Assembly (NCBI GenBank): GCA_030998015.1
Contig: JARWMV010000232.1
Span: 124,001 to 188,000 of the forward strand
DNA from: Ceratorhiza oryzae-sativae
Taxonomy: Eukaryota > Basidiomycota > Agaricomycetes > Cantharellales > Ceratobasidiaceae
Length of the DNA: 64,000 bases
Reading direction: 5' to 3'
A program made the translations under genes and the position numbers. The notes below the pieces were generated by a model, which saw only the letters and a program-made list of their open reading frames with translations, was not told the origin of the DNA and searched no databases. Of this stretch, positions 11,573-22,272 are shown piece after piece; the stretch's first letter is position 1, and each line of letters opens with the position of its first letter.

Positions 11573-11905
11573 AGATGTTGGAACCCAAGTGTCAGGAGGT
11601 AGCTCAGATCGCGCACATCGGGAGCTTTTATATGCGCGGAACGACCTCATAATCGGCCGGGCCGGAAAGCCCGTGCCAAGAAGGGTGATTGGTCGAAGAA
11701 CACCTATGCGTTGTGCAGTTTCCGTTTATTGGGTGAGCTACGACTGATTCACGGGTGCGTGACACATTGTTTATTGGAGTCAAGTGAATTCACATCATTT
11801 TGGACAGTTAGAACATATGGCTACAGTTGTAAGCTTCATGTAGGATTAGCTATCAACTGGTGGAAACATGTACTGAGACTCACCGAAGGCGAGTGTCCAA
11901 CTAGA
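11573..11905. other. PEBP promoter / TOM6-like 3' region
   Basis: About 330 bp with no supported gene. It is upstream of the PEBP gene and downstream of the small membrane protein gene. Confidence 0.4.
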
Positions 11906-12179
11906 CTATGCGGGAATGAGTAACTCGCCAAAATTGCGAACTACCACAATCGACCCAAAGAACAAGCCAACTCCAGTCAGCAAGCTCAGGTTTCCTACAG
12001 GATTCGATGAAAGATATCGTCAGCCTATGGTGAGCAACTAGAGTGAAGCTGGGGTTACCTGCACGCTTGTCGGCCGCCCAAACTTCCGTCCTCATGAATC
12101 GTGCGAATACACCTTCGTTGGGATCGTGGGTGGGCCCCGAATGTGTGAGATATGCTGGTTGGCGTGATCGACCGCTCAT
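11906..12179 (-). CDS. Small single-pass membrane protein, possibly TOM6
   Basis: Two exons encode about 69 residues starting MSGRSRQPAYLTHSGPTHDP. The soluble first half carries EGVFARFMRTEVWAADKRAG. After a GT-AG intron of about 63 bp comes the hydrophobic tail NLSLLTGVGLFFGSIVVV, then RNFGELLIPA at the C-terminus. The layout (short hydrophilic N-terminus, FxRF..., one C-terminal membrane segment ending near an RN...LIP motif) resembles Tom6/TOMM6 of the mitochondrial outer-membrane translocase. That match is by pattern only, since Tom6 proteins are short and poorly conserved. A longer frame reaching 12281 is possible but its extra N-terminus looks non-coding. A CACGTG site lies 72 bp upstream. 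Confidence 0.6.
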
Positions 12180-12250
12180 GGTATGCTCGTAGCTTCTTCT
12201 AGTGCGAGCCGATGGTCGACGAGCGAGAGATTTACACCGTGAGCAAAGGT

Positions 12251-12256
12251 CACGTG
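12251..12256. promoter_or_regulatory. CACGTG E-box upstream of TOM6-like gene
   Basis: GTCACGTGAC, an extended palindrome, 72 bp before the start codon at 12179 and downstream of the Rab-like gene's stop codon. Confidence 0.45.
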
Positions 12257-12314
12257 ACGGTATTATCATATCAATGTCCATCTTTACAAATGTGTGAAAA
12301 GAAAAATCCCCAGC

Positions 12315-13837
12315 TCAGCAACATGCTGCCTTCCAACTCTTCTTCCCTTTGCCCCAATCATCTCGCAGCCTCAGCGCAGTAGGTCCGTCATCCTCATCCC
12401 CTCCCTCATCGAACCCTAATCTCGATTCCTCCCACTCCCAACGTCGCACAACCCGACGGGCAATATATTCAAACACAGGCGAGACACCCTGCCCTGTACG
12501 AGCGCTTGCCCAGAACAGTCGTGGGCCAGTCTCCGGCGGAGAACTCTCGATGGCTGGATCCGGAAGTTCTGGAGATGTCTCTTGGAGGTCCGGCAGAACC
12601 GCCTCATTGGATGCTTTGCGGGGTTTTGCTGTGGCATCAGACTCGAAGGTAGCTGCAGACGAATAGGAAACCAGCCGCGAGCGAGGGGGCTGTGTTGGCG
12701 TTGAGGTCGAAAAGTGGGATCGTGCCGTTTCCATGGACATCACAGACGACCCACCTCGGTGGACGTGGCTTTGATTGGGCGACCCTCGTCCTCTAACCGG
12801 ACTTGCCGTGCGAAACAAGGATGCCGCGGGAGTATGGTAAACTGAATGGCCCGTTGTTGCCGTCCCGTTCCGTTCTCGGCTCCATGCACGAGACTTTAGC
12901 CGCAGTACCCAAGGGGGACGTGGACTGCTAGATGGAACGCTAGTGGAGCGAGGGCGTGATATAGAGCGAGGGGGAGACTCCGGCTCTGTATCAGAGGAGG
13001 CGATCCGGGGGTGCCCGTTGGAGCGAGGGATATTAGTCGGCTGCGTGGCAAGACCATCTGAAGAATCAGACTCTACGAAACCCCGTCTATGGTTATTGTT
13101 TCGCCGGTGATTGAACTGATCTGGTGCCGGAGAGGAGGGTCGAGGATTAGGAATAATCACCTTGAGAAATTGTTGTGCCAATTGCTCGGTGACAGGGGAG
13201 CCTCCGTGTGTACTTGGCTGCGGGTACGCTTCATTTCCGTTCATCTCGGCCGTATACGATCCATGTTCTGTAGAAAGGTCAATTTTATTTCCAACAAATG
13301 CGGTGCAAAACTCGGATTGCGTTTCTGGGGGGACTGGGCACTTGGTAGCAAACTCCTCCCACCACCTTCGAAGGGAGTTCAAGGAGTCAGGATTCGTCAC
13401 GTCAAACATGAGAATAGCAGCATCGGCCCCGCGAAAGAAAGCAGTAGATAGAGCCGAGAATCGCTCTTGTCCAGCCGTGTCCTTAGGGAGTTCTTGTTAA
13501 TAGCTGCGCCATGATTGTAGGACGTTCAAGAGGCGCACCCATATTTGCAGTATCACTGACTCTTCGGGGTTAGCATAATGAGGAAGCTTCTTGGTAATGA
13601 AATCCGCTCCAATGGTTGCTCGGTAGGCGGAAGAGAACCTTCCTGTAATGTACTGCAACGAGTCAGACAAGCAGTAAACCAAATAAGTCTGAACTCACCT
13701 GATTCCGGAAACTAGTCTAGGTGAGAGGTTCGAAATAAGCAACGAACCATGCAGGGTGTTTTGAGGCTAACCTTGCCTGCACCGCTGTCGCCAATGATGA
13801 CGACCTTGATCGTCCGTGGCGTGTTTTCAGCGTTCAT
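12315..13837 (-). CDS. Rab-like small GTPase with large internal insert
   Basis: Ras-superfamily GTPase of the Rab group. G1 is GDSGAGK in IKVVIIGDSGAGK; switch I is in YRATIGADFITKKL; G3 is WDTAGQERFSALS; G4 is FVGNKIDL; G5 is probably FWASARTGQGV. The protein ends AACC, a double-cysteine prenylation site for geranylgeranylation, so it should cycle on membranes. The sequence around GADFITKKL resembles Rab7/Ypt7. Between G4 and G5 about 250 residues rich in Ser, Pro, Arg and Thr replace the usual loop of about 30. The insert lies in a single open exon with no stop codon, so it is not an unspliced intron. I take the ATG at 13837, which puts the P-loop at the usual distance; an in-frame ATG at 13873 is also possible. 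Confidence 0.8.
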
Positions 13838-15121
13838 TGTGGTCAGATTCGGGAAATTCCCTGACGTTGACATCACAAATGACAATCTAGCAACCAGCTG
13901 ACCAAGCACGCGCTTGAAATCAGGTGGCTATAGCCAATACTTCTTGCGTGGTGTCTCCCAGATCGTGACCATTCTATATCGCCCTGCTCGCCTTCTTCTC
14001 GTAATATTTTTTGGTAGCAAGGCTCAGGGAAGATTGTTCTGGTCCTTGATATCTACGAACTTTCTTGCCAGAAGAGAGCGCTAACATTTGGTCACTCATC
14101 GATAGAAGCGTTCCGAAGCTATCTCAGACGTGCGTCCACGCACTCATATGAGCGGCTGGAATTACTTCTGAAATATGTTAGTCAGTTGTTCCGTGCAGTT
14201 TCAAGAACCTCTATTTCTGGGTGTGATGCGCAAAGCACTCTTGAACGGACTGATTTCATAGCACGACTTCAGCCCTGAACACGAATTTCCCAAATGCGAG
14301 CAGTTGCTTACACCTCATCGTCAGTTGTAGTTGACATATCAGGAAATTCAAGCTTCCAGACTGTGCACGGTTGGGTCCCCTTTGCTGAAGGAGCTTAAGT
14401 GTCTTGAATATTGAATCGCTGAAGGTTCGGATGTCGCTTAGTCTGACGGTCTATATTTGGGATTATCTGGTCGTTGCTTTCATTTCCTTGCGACTCAACC
14501 CACTTTTCCGCATGGTCTCCAAGGTCTCATAACAGGACACTGCTTGAGGATCCGATTTCGTGGATGGGACTCAGCCCGAACTGGCCACATGCCGATTGAA
14601 TATTTTCCAGCCCACCTTGAATCACTGCTAACTGATGGATTGACAGCCAGAAATAATCCTCAACGCTGTGACAATCAATTCTATGCGCGCCATTTGATAG
14701 TGTTTCTCCAATCGAAGGGGTAAGGAGCTCAAGTGACTTGCGATTAGGAATATAGCGATGGTCATAAACAATTTCAGGAAGTGGACTGCTCACGATATTG
14801 TTGGGTTCTCCCTTGCGGTCGAGGAGACCCCATTTACATGCTGGAAGCAGTATACCTAAGAGCACGTTATTCTTCCACTAGGGGAAACGTTTATGCATCG
14901 GCTGATATCTATGACTCCCATGCTGGAGTCCGCATAGTTGGATTGAAGGATTGCCACGCTGAAAAGAGAGATTTTAGCCATCGGCGGTCGCAAGGAGATA
15001 TCCGAAAGAAGTGCAGGGCTAGTCACATAATGGTTACACGGAAAAGAAACGGTATCTCTTCGTAATCTAACATACAAATAGCCATCAAAACCTTGGAGTA
15101 TAGATAATTTGCTTGATCCTA
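13838..15121. other. Region between Rab-like and RSC genes, two unrecognised minus-strand frames
   Basis: The first 600 bp show nothing. Two minus-strand open frames, 14527-14865 (112 residues) and 14856-15125 (89 residues), look somewhat protein-like (for example SLELLTPSIGETLSNGAHRI), but match no family I know and cannot be joined by a clear intron. They might be a relic or a small gene just after the RSC subunit stop codon. Confidence 0.3.
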
Positions 15122-17831
15122 TCAAGCGCTCATTTCAACATCGCCATTCTGATCTAGTTCCATTCTCGTTACTTCACCCTCGTTTGTGCCCCTGAATACC
15201 TCTTGATAGAGATTCGCGAGCTCAACACTCAGGGGAGGCAAAACCGCAGCCTTACGTTTGTTCTCGTCGAGATCTTCCCCACGATGTTGCCTCTCCCGTT
15301 GACGGGCGAGAAAATAGAGATAATCTAGGCTGTGTCGTGGCTGGCGTGCGTGTATGCTAGGTGTTTCGGTTGGTGTACCTGCAAACCAAAGAAGCTGGTT
15401 TGTGTGTGGGTCTCGATCAAAATACTTGGCTGTGTGACAGAGAATTCGATCAACGAGAGCATACGGCACATGTCGCTTGGGCTTACTGGTTTCTTCTGGT
15501 AGCATATCCACAATGGAAGCTTGGACAACGGTTGGCCCACCGACGGCTGTCATTAGCGATCTGTCCTTCTGTGGCCCGGCTGCAGTGTTCCCATCTTGCG
15601 CGCCGCGCTTCTTTAGGAGAGCCATGCCTTTGAGGAATGGGCTCGGAAGTTTCCTCGGCACTACAGGTTTATTGCCGGCGGTTGCAAATTTGAGGATTGG
15701 CATGTATTCCCAGTCGCTAGAGTTTGCGGATCTGCGGGCCCCGTCGGGGATACATGACGCCCAGTTTTTGATACGAGAGAAGCTCTTGGAAGAAGCATCA
15801 TATCGACTCTCACAGACGTAGAGGGGGCGTCCAGGATACCATGCTGGTGGGCTTGGGCGGCCACGAATATGTTTTGGGAAGAATTGGCAGGATACCGGTT
15901 CGATGATCTCGTGTAGTGGGTTAGAGGTCGTGTACCCCGTCTTAAACACCTCTCGTTCCCAAAATGTCCGGGTTGCGCTGTGGACAGTCTAAGACATAAG
16001 TTCAAAAAGATTGTTTGACGGCTTCGGCACGTGTAAAATGTTAGCTAACCTGTTCCGGACGGTAGTACCAGATCAGATTGAGCGATTTCATCGAGCCGAC
16101 TCTAATCAAGCATCAGATAAATCAATCCCAGCCTCGATGTAAGACAAAACATACCCTTCGACCTTCTGCACCTGTGCGACGATCGGCTTAGATGGTGTGT
16201 CCTTATTTGAAAGATGTACCCAATTGCCCGGGAAATATGTTATCCCCTTGAACGTGGCCGAATCGGCTGGTGTACTAGACCATGTTACGTCAACTTGCAT
16301 GTCTTGTTTTGGTGAGGTCAGGTTTTGCCAAAGACACTAATGCGAAATGAGCCAGCAAAGCCCACAGGAGTGGTGAGCACGAACCTGCAACGCCAGCACT
16401 CGGCCGTACGAGTATGTTCCTTCTTCGTGCCATCGCCTCGCCTTTTCGAAAAGGCGAGACAGATCAATATCAAATTCCTGGCCAGAGCCGTAGGTCCGTG
16501 TTCTGAGCTTATTCTTTGATGCGCGTTAAACAGAATGTCCGCGAAGCCTGATCTGACAGCCTACCTCAATTAGTGAAAGAGATAAAGGAGTCTTTATGGT
16601 TTAAGGTTAGCGGAGGTGCCCATAGGTCGTCAAAGCACCCACGTCAAATGACAACGTTTTGTTCAAGGTCTCATTCGGCAAGCATTCCAATACGTCGACC
16701 GCTCGATCCCCTCTGAACACATGTGATGAATGAGGATGTGAAACCAAGACATCACTGTGACTTACCCTGAATCCTTAAAATCTCGAATGTGGTTCAATAT
16801 TGTCGTGCAGATCTCCGTGAAGTCGACATTCCTTTCTAATTCCATCCATCCTTCTGCCCCTGGTGGAGGACAGCGTGGATACGTAGCCTCGAGCTGCTGC
16901 ACGAGTTCGTCTGCTTGCTTGTCCCTCACTAGACCAGTAGTAGCATCTTCGTCTACGTCTGCAGAAGCCGGCGTAGGATTGGAAACCACAGCGGGGGCCA
17001 TGGCAGGAACGGGCACTGGCGCCAACGCAGGTGTAGGCACGGGCGCAAGGGGGACAGTCGCCGCGATGGGTTGTATTGGCCGAGGCGTTTGTACCTGAAC
17101 AACTGGTTGTGGAACGGGTGTTTGGGACTGAGGCGCAGGGGTCGCCGTTGCAGTCCGTGAGACGCTCGGGGTTGACGTTGCTGCCTTTTTGGGGAGCCGG
17201 ATGGCGGGCGTTGTAGGTGGAGCAATCTCTCGTGCCTTGGATGCCCGTGGGGCTGGCGCGAGTTGGAGCTGTTGGGCGCTTCGGGCTGTGGATGGTCTAT
17301 CTCTTCTTCAATTTTGGGGAGCGTGCCAGCCTCGACAGCAGCATTCCATTCTTTCTTGAGTACACCCTACGGGGATGCTGGAGATAAATAAATGGTGTTG
17401 CTAACACCGATATAAATAGCCTCACCTGGAGCGTCCTGGCATCGTTGCTTATCCCCGAATTCTCCTCGTTAAAGTGGATTCTATGACTAGGTCATGTTTC
17501 TGCTCTCAAAACCAGGACCTTCAGACTCACGCGTTTGCAAACACCAACTCGATATCCGAATACAGGTTTGACGCAGTTTTGTATTTTCCTTTCTCCAGCT
17601 TGTCCTAGCCGCATGTGATTAATGTAGCAGCACCTAGCTCCAGATCATGTGCGCTCACTTTGATATTGTTCAATGCCCTGGGTTCTGGAATAATCCTATA
17701 ATATTCTGCCCATGTCACCGATCCGGCAGCTCCTTGAACATCTCGGACAAGAGCCGATTCTTGACCTTGTGAGCGTACAGCACATTAAACACACGCTGAG
17801 CGGCCTCTTGCTGCTCGCCCGGGAGCGGCAT
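15122..17831 (-). CDS. RSC1/RSC2-like chromatin remodelling subunit (bromodomains + BAH)
   Basis: Subunit of the RSC nucleosome remodelling complex. The start MPLPGEQQEAAQRVFNVLYA at 17831 opens a first bromodomain with KVKNRLLSEMFKELPDR and IIPEPRALNNIK. A Pro/Ala/Thr-rich linker (PAPRASKAREIAPPTTPA and beyond) leads to a second, shorter bromodomain-like part: ADELVQQLEATYPRCPPPG, WMELERNVDFTEICTTILNH. The BAH domain has GNWVHLSNKDTPSKPIVAQV, then WYYRPEQ..., and FKTGYTTSNPLHEIIEPV. The RSC1/2 hallmark IRGRPSPPAWYPGRPLYVCE and SRIKNWASCIPDGARRS follow. The final 100 residues end GDVEMSA. Many short GT-AG introns are present. A CACGTG lies 56 bp upstream. Length (about 700 residues) fits fungal RSC1/2. 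Confidence 0.85.
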
Positions 17832-18462
17832 GATAGATACCAAGAAAAAAGTTGGCTGGTCGTCGCCGAGTGATGAGCCACGAGCACACGTGACCGTGAG
17901 TGCGTCATGTGACTCATCGAGTGCGGCGACGCGTAAAGTCCCCGATGGCGTTTTGATGGACGCGTCTGACGTGGATAGCAGTTTGATCGACCTCTTCTTC
18001 TTCGCTTCGGTCTTCAGTCTGCCAGCGGAGATTGTGCTCGGAACCCTACACCGCGGCCTATTATGTTCTTGTTGATCTGGCTGCGGTGAGCAGCTACCAC
18101 ATCATATGGCTAGCTGAAAGTGCTGAAGCATAATCATGAGACTGCATGTACGGACGTCACACATACAACTGAAACATCTCGTACACGGTGTACTATTTTC
18201 GCTGCAAATGGCAGCTTCTCCCATTCTACTCCAGTACCCCAAAATTCCTTTTTGTCGCTTGAACGGGTGGCTACTACTCTCACTTGGAGTTGAATATCAA
18301 TCGCACGCTTGTCTTGACTGACATAAAACCCAACCCGGCGGCAACACGCACAGAGAATTCAAATCATCATAACATTGCATAATGAACCATAATTGTGCAT
18401 GCATGCATACGTTCCGATCCAATATTCAATCCAAGAATCACTATGCCTTTTTTTTTACGCAT
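17832..18462. other. RSC subunit promoter and Mdv1-like 3' region
   Basis: About 630 bp without a gene. It holds the promoter of the RSC subunit, including the CACGTG at 17887, and the 3' UTR of the WD40 gene. Confidence 0.5.
17887..17892. promoter_or_regulatory. CACGTG E-box upstream of RSC subunit
   Basis: ACACGTGACC, 56 bp before the start codon at 17831. Same core as the other sites in this window. Confidence 0.4.
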
Positions 18463-21053
18463 CTATAAAGCCCATATCTTCACTGTCGCATCTCGTCCGC
18501 CCGAGACGAGGTATCGGTCAATGTATCTCAGTCGCTCAACGGGTCCAATGTGTCCGTTGACTGTCAACGCGGTATATTGCTGTGTTATCCGGTTGAAGAT
18601 CTGGGTATCGGTTAGCTTCATGTCGAGACAACGGCAACGAAAGCAACCAACCTCGACGCCGGTGTCTGAAGCAGCAACAATCTTGCGCGTATCAAACTGG
18701 ACGTCTCCTATTCCGATCCCGTTTCCTCCACCACCCGCGTTCCCACCCACGGCCGAATACTCGCTCACGCTCACTCCGGCACTTAGCCCAAACTCTTGCC
18801 GTGAACTGCCAAACCTCAACAATTCGAAAGCCCTGCCACCCGAGCGAAGGTCCCATACTCGAACAGTTCCGTCGCGAGACGAAGAGACAACATGCGTCTC
18901 ATCAAATTGGACAGCAGTGATGGGTGCCGTATGGCCGAGGAGCGTACGGTGGGCTTGACCGGTGCGCACTGTGAAAAGGGTAGTTGAATTGGAGATATTG
19001 TGAACCAAGATTATGCTCACTGTCCCACATCCGAACAGCGCCATCCGCGCTTCCGCTCACGAGCGCGTACCCCCAGAATTGCAGGCCACCGACGAACCGG
19101 TCGTCATGTTCTGCAACCATGCTGGACGAAAAGTCGTACCTGCGACAGCCAATGATGAGCCAAACGCCCTATGACGAAACCGGCCAACATACGGTGTCTC
19201 GACCATGTCAGTCAAATCGCCCCCGACGGGATGTGCAATAGCCCATAAGATGTCCATCGTGAGCACACATTGACCAGTCGTAACGTCCCACTGCCGAATT
19301 GTTTTGTCTGACGCCCCCGTGACCTGGAACCCAAACCACCCCCATAAGTTCCCACGAAGCCTGACCTCACACGATAGTGACTTGCCATGCAATCGTCTTC
19401 AAAATAGAGAGCAGTCACGGCCTTGGAATGACCCTCCAGCACCCGCACACACCCGGTCTCCGGACCCTCCCCACCACTCGCTTCACTGCTACTCTCCCTC
19501 TCGAGGTGTACAAAGTCCTCCTCTTCTTTCGATTTACGGCCGTTTGAGCTGCTGGGCGCACCAACGAACCCGGCCGAAGCAGGGTCGTCCTCGTCCGGCA
19601 CCCGGCTCATATCCCAAATTCTCACCACCCCATCCGCGCCACCTGTCACACATGCTTGACCCGCAATCTGCAGCGCTCTTACTGGTCCGGCACCCCTCAG
19701 CCTTCCAATGGGCTCACCCGCACACAAATCCCACATGCGGGGGTCTGAATCAGCTGGTGCATGTTGAACCGACGAGTATGACGGTTGTGGCGCTGATGAG
19801 GACGCAAATGGGAATGTCGAGCGAGTCTGAGGCACCGTGTGGGGCGGATGAGAGGCCGTGACGAGTAGGCCATAAGGCTCGGAGAGGTCTAGGGCAGCGA
19901 TAGGGCCGCTGGTTGTAAGGGTCATGAACGCAATGTTTGGTGGAAGGTCATCGTGTTCGGATGGCAGAAAGGCCGGACCTAAAACGGAATAAATGAGTTA
20001 TATTACGAAATGAAATAAGAAGTATGCGAGTGGCGGATTCGATGGCAAAAATATTGATATTTAGATGTACTTACCCTTGCGCCGACGAGAGGAGCCGGAC
20101 TCGGCAGGCGTGGCCGTTCCCTCGAGATACAGCAGCTCTTGGACGGCGGTAACTACGTAAGAGATGAGCCAGCGGGCAGAGGACGGATACAGATGCACGC
20201 ACGCTCGTCTTCGAGCTCGAGTTCGTCTTCGTGCAATCGCAAGAGATCCTGCTCGAGGTTATTGCGAATGACGTCGAGTGCAGCAATTTTATGCGTGATC
20301 TCGGCGATTTCGTTGTTGATCAGGCTCTGTCGACACATGCTCGGGACCGCCACGCGTGCTCGAGCGACGGGACGAGACTCACCCTGCGCACATGGATATT
20401 CTCCCTATCCTGAATAATCTCGGCCTTTTGGCGCGCGAGCTCCTCCGGACCGAGTTTGACCGACGACGACAGCGACTGGCGATGTCTCGCCTTTTTCTTG
20501 GCCTCCTTGGCGGCTTCCTCTGCGTCTCCGCCGGTGAGCATGCCCCGGGCGGCCAGAGCCTTGTGCTTGAGGCCGAGATGGGGCAGCTCGACGTTGCGGG
20601 CCTTGCGTCGTCTGGAGCGTCCGGCGTCAGCGCTGTTGACGGTCGCGCTGAACCCGCGCATGAAGCTGACGCTGTTCGGGTCTTCGTCGGCGGGTGTGTC
20701 GGGGATGGGCTCGCGCAGGAGCGCATCGGTCGCTTCCTGGATGGACAAGTCTCGTGCGGTCGTGCGACGGCCGAGGGTGATGCGCAGAGGCACCCGCCCA
20801 ATCGTGGCGAAATCCACCATCGGCCGCGATGGCTGGTTCGGTCCGCCCGACGTCGCTGCGTTGGCCGCCGCCGCCATCCGCCGGGGGGTCATCATCACAG
20901 GGGCCACTGTGACCCGAGTCAGCACCGAAATTCGTCAGAAAAATAGCTGGACATACGGCCCGAGAGGATGCGATTGGGAGCTTGGCTCGCATCGCCGCCC
21001 GCCAACGGGGCGAGCAGCGACGAGACGGTGCCCAGCCGCGAGTCGGTCGACAT
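18463..21053 (-). CDS. Mdv1/Caf4-like mitochondrial fission adaptor (WD40)
   Basis: Adaptor linking outer-membrane Fis1 to the dynamin Dnm1 in mitochondrial division. The start [20 protein letters not shown] is followed by a GT-AG intron and an N-terminal region with [19 protein letters not shown] coiled coil follows ([37 protein letters not shown]). The C-terminal half is a WD40 propeller: [125 protein letters not shown] and the final repeat [17 protein letters not shown]-terminal helix region, coiled coil and seven or so blades are the Mdv1 arrangement. The start codon is only 62 bp from the divergent gene at 21116. Confidence 0.85.
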
Positions 21054-21115
21054 GGTCAGAAGGGACGGGCAGTCACGTGCTCAGCCACCTCACCCGCTTC
21101 ACCCCGATTACACGA
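21054..21115. promoter_or_regulatory. 62-bp divergent promoter with CACGTG
   Basis: The Mdv1-like gene and the membrane protein gene at 21116 start 62 bp apart on opposite strands. A CACGTG occupies 21074-21079 in the middle. Transcription probably starts inside or very near the coding regions. Confidence 0.5.
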
Positions 21116-22087
21116 TGTGGTGCACACGCTGGTACCTCCCACTGCTCCTCCTGCCGTTTCCCACCGCCCCGCCGTTCTTCCTGCTTGTGCTGCTATGCTC
21201 TCTCACGCTGCACGCCCGTCCGTGGTCTGTCCTATTTTTTTCTGATTTTTTTTTCGGAATAAAACTGACCCGACCCAAGTTTGTACTGCATTGTGCTGCT
21301 CGTCGCGCTCTTCACGTCCTCGTGCTACTGGGCCCCCACCCCGCTCGACATCCCGTCGCACGTCCTGGAGACCGCCCTGCCGGGGCTGCTCTACGGCCCG
21401 CCGACGCCGCTCCACGACCTGCTGCTCGCCGCCAACGCCACGCCGTCCACCAACGGGACCAACCCGCACGTCACATACACCGCCCGGCTCGAACGCCCGA
21501 AACGATGCTGGTGCGCGCCCCACAACCTGTTCGAGCCGTTTAATATCACCCGATGGGAATCCAAGTCGACGATGAGCGTCATCGCCCGGCGCGACTTTTG
21601 GGGGTGGCTCGTGGACGAACCAGTGGATCTGCCCGAACCGCCGAGCGTCGCGAACCAGACGGCCGATACGACAGCGCGTGGACATGCACAGGCGGAGATA
21701 ACTTCGGCCGCACCCGACCCATCATTATCATCATCATCATCATCATCATGGCAGTCTCGCTGGGCGACGCTCTTCCACGAACGAGTCGCTTCCTACGGCC
21801 GATCCCGTCCATCGATGCTCTCCACCCCAAAACCCGACGGCGCCAAAACGGCGTTTCCTGTTACGCCTACACCCACTCGCACAGCAGACCCCGCATCGAC
21901 CCCAAGTTTGATAGAGCAACCGTCTTCCTCTCCCTCGTTATCACCATCACCTTCGGCGCTGCCCTGGCAATACGACTTGCGCCCCTATGGGGGTGGGATC
22001 ATTCTGGATTTTGGATGGGGCAGGCCGAAAGAGAACGACGGGTTCAGCCCAGAGGCGCATGTCTTTACACCCCACACGGTCCAATAG
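21116..22087 (+). CDS. Membrane or secreted protein of unknown function
   Basis: Two exons, with a GT-AG intron at about 21221-21284. Exon 1 begins MWCTRWYLPLLLLPFPTAPP and is strongly hydrophobic; exon 2 starts with another hydrophobic segment, YCIVLLVALFTSSCYWAPTP. These look like one signal anchor plus a membrane segment, or a long signal region. The next 100 residues have cysteines and probable N-glycosylation sites (NAT, NGT, NIT) around RPKRCWCAPHNLFEPFNITR. A poly-Ser run encoded by TCA repeats at 21724-21750 follows, then a Ser/Thr/Pro-rich stretch and the end PYGGGIILDFGWGRPKEN. I do not recognise a family. Topology suggests the secretory pathway. Confidence 0.65.
21721..21750 (+). 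repeat. (TCA)n microsatellite coding for poly-Ser
   Basis: A short trinucleotide run inside the coding sequence of the membrane protein gene. It is a likely site of length variation between strains. Confidence 0.7.
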
Positions 22088-22272
22088 CGGCGATCACGCC
22101 ATCCTGTAGGTCCATCTGTATCATCGTATCGCCAGTGTATTCGTACTTGCAGCTGTCTATGGAATAGAAGAACAGTCATACTTGGTCACACAGCGTGAAT
22201 ACAACAATAATTTCATTCGACTACGGAAACTAGTGTACAACCCGATCACTTTTGATAACAGACAAGACTAGC

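Noticed and set aside
16021..16040. CACGTG at 16028 as a promoter element
   Set aside because: It is inside an intron of the RSC subunit gene, far from any start codon. Copies at 7993 and 9293 are in coding sequence.
20356..21262. Plus-strand frames of 196 and 268 residues
   Set aside because: They run opposite to the N-terminal exons of the Mdv1-like gene and the divergent promoter; their composition is that of an antisense shadow.
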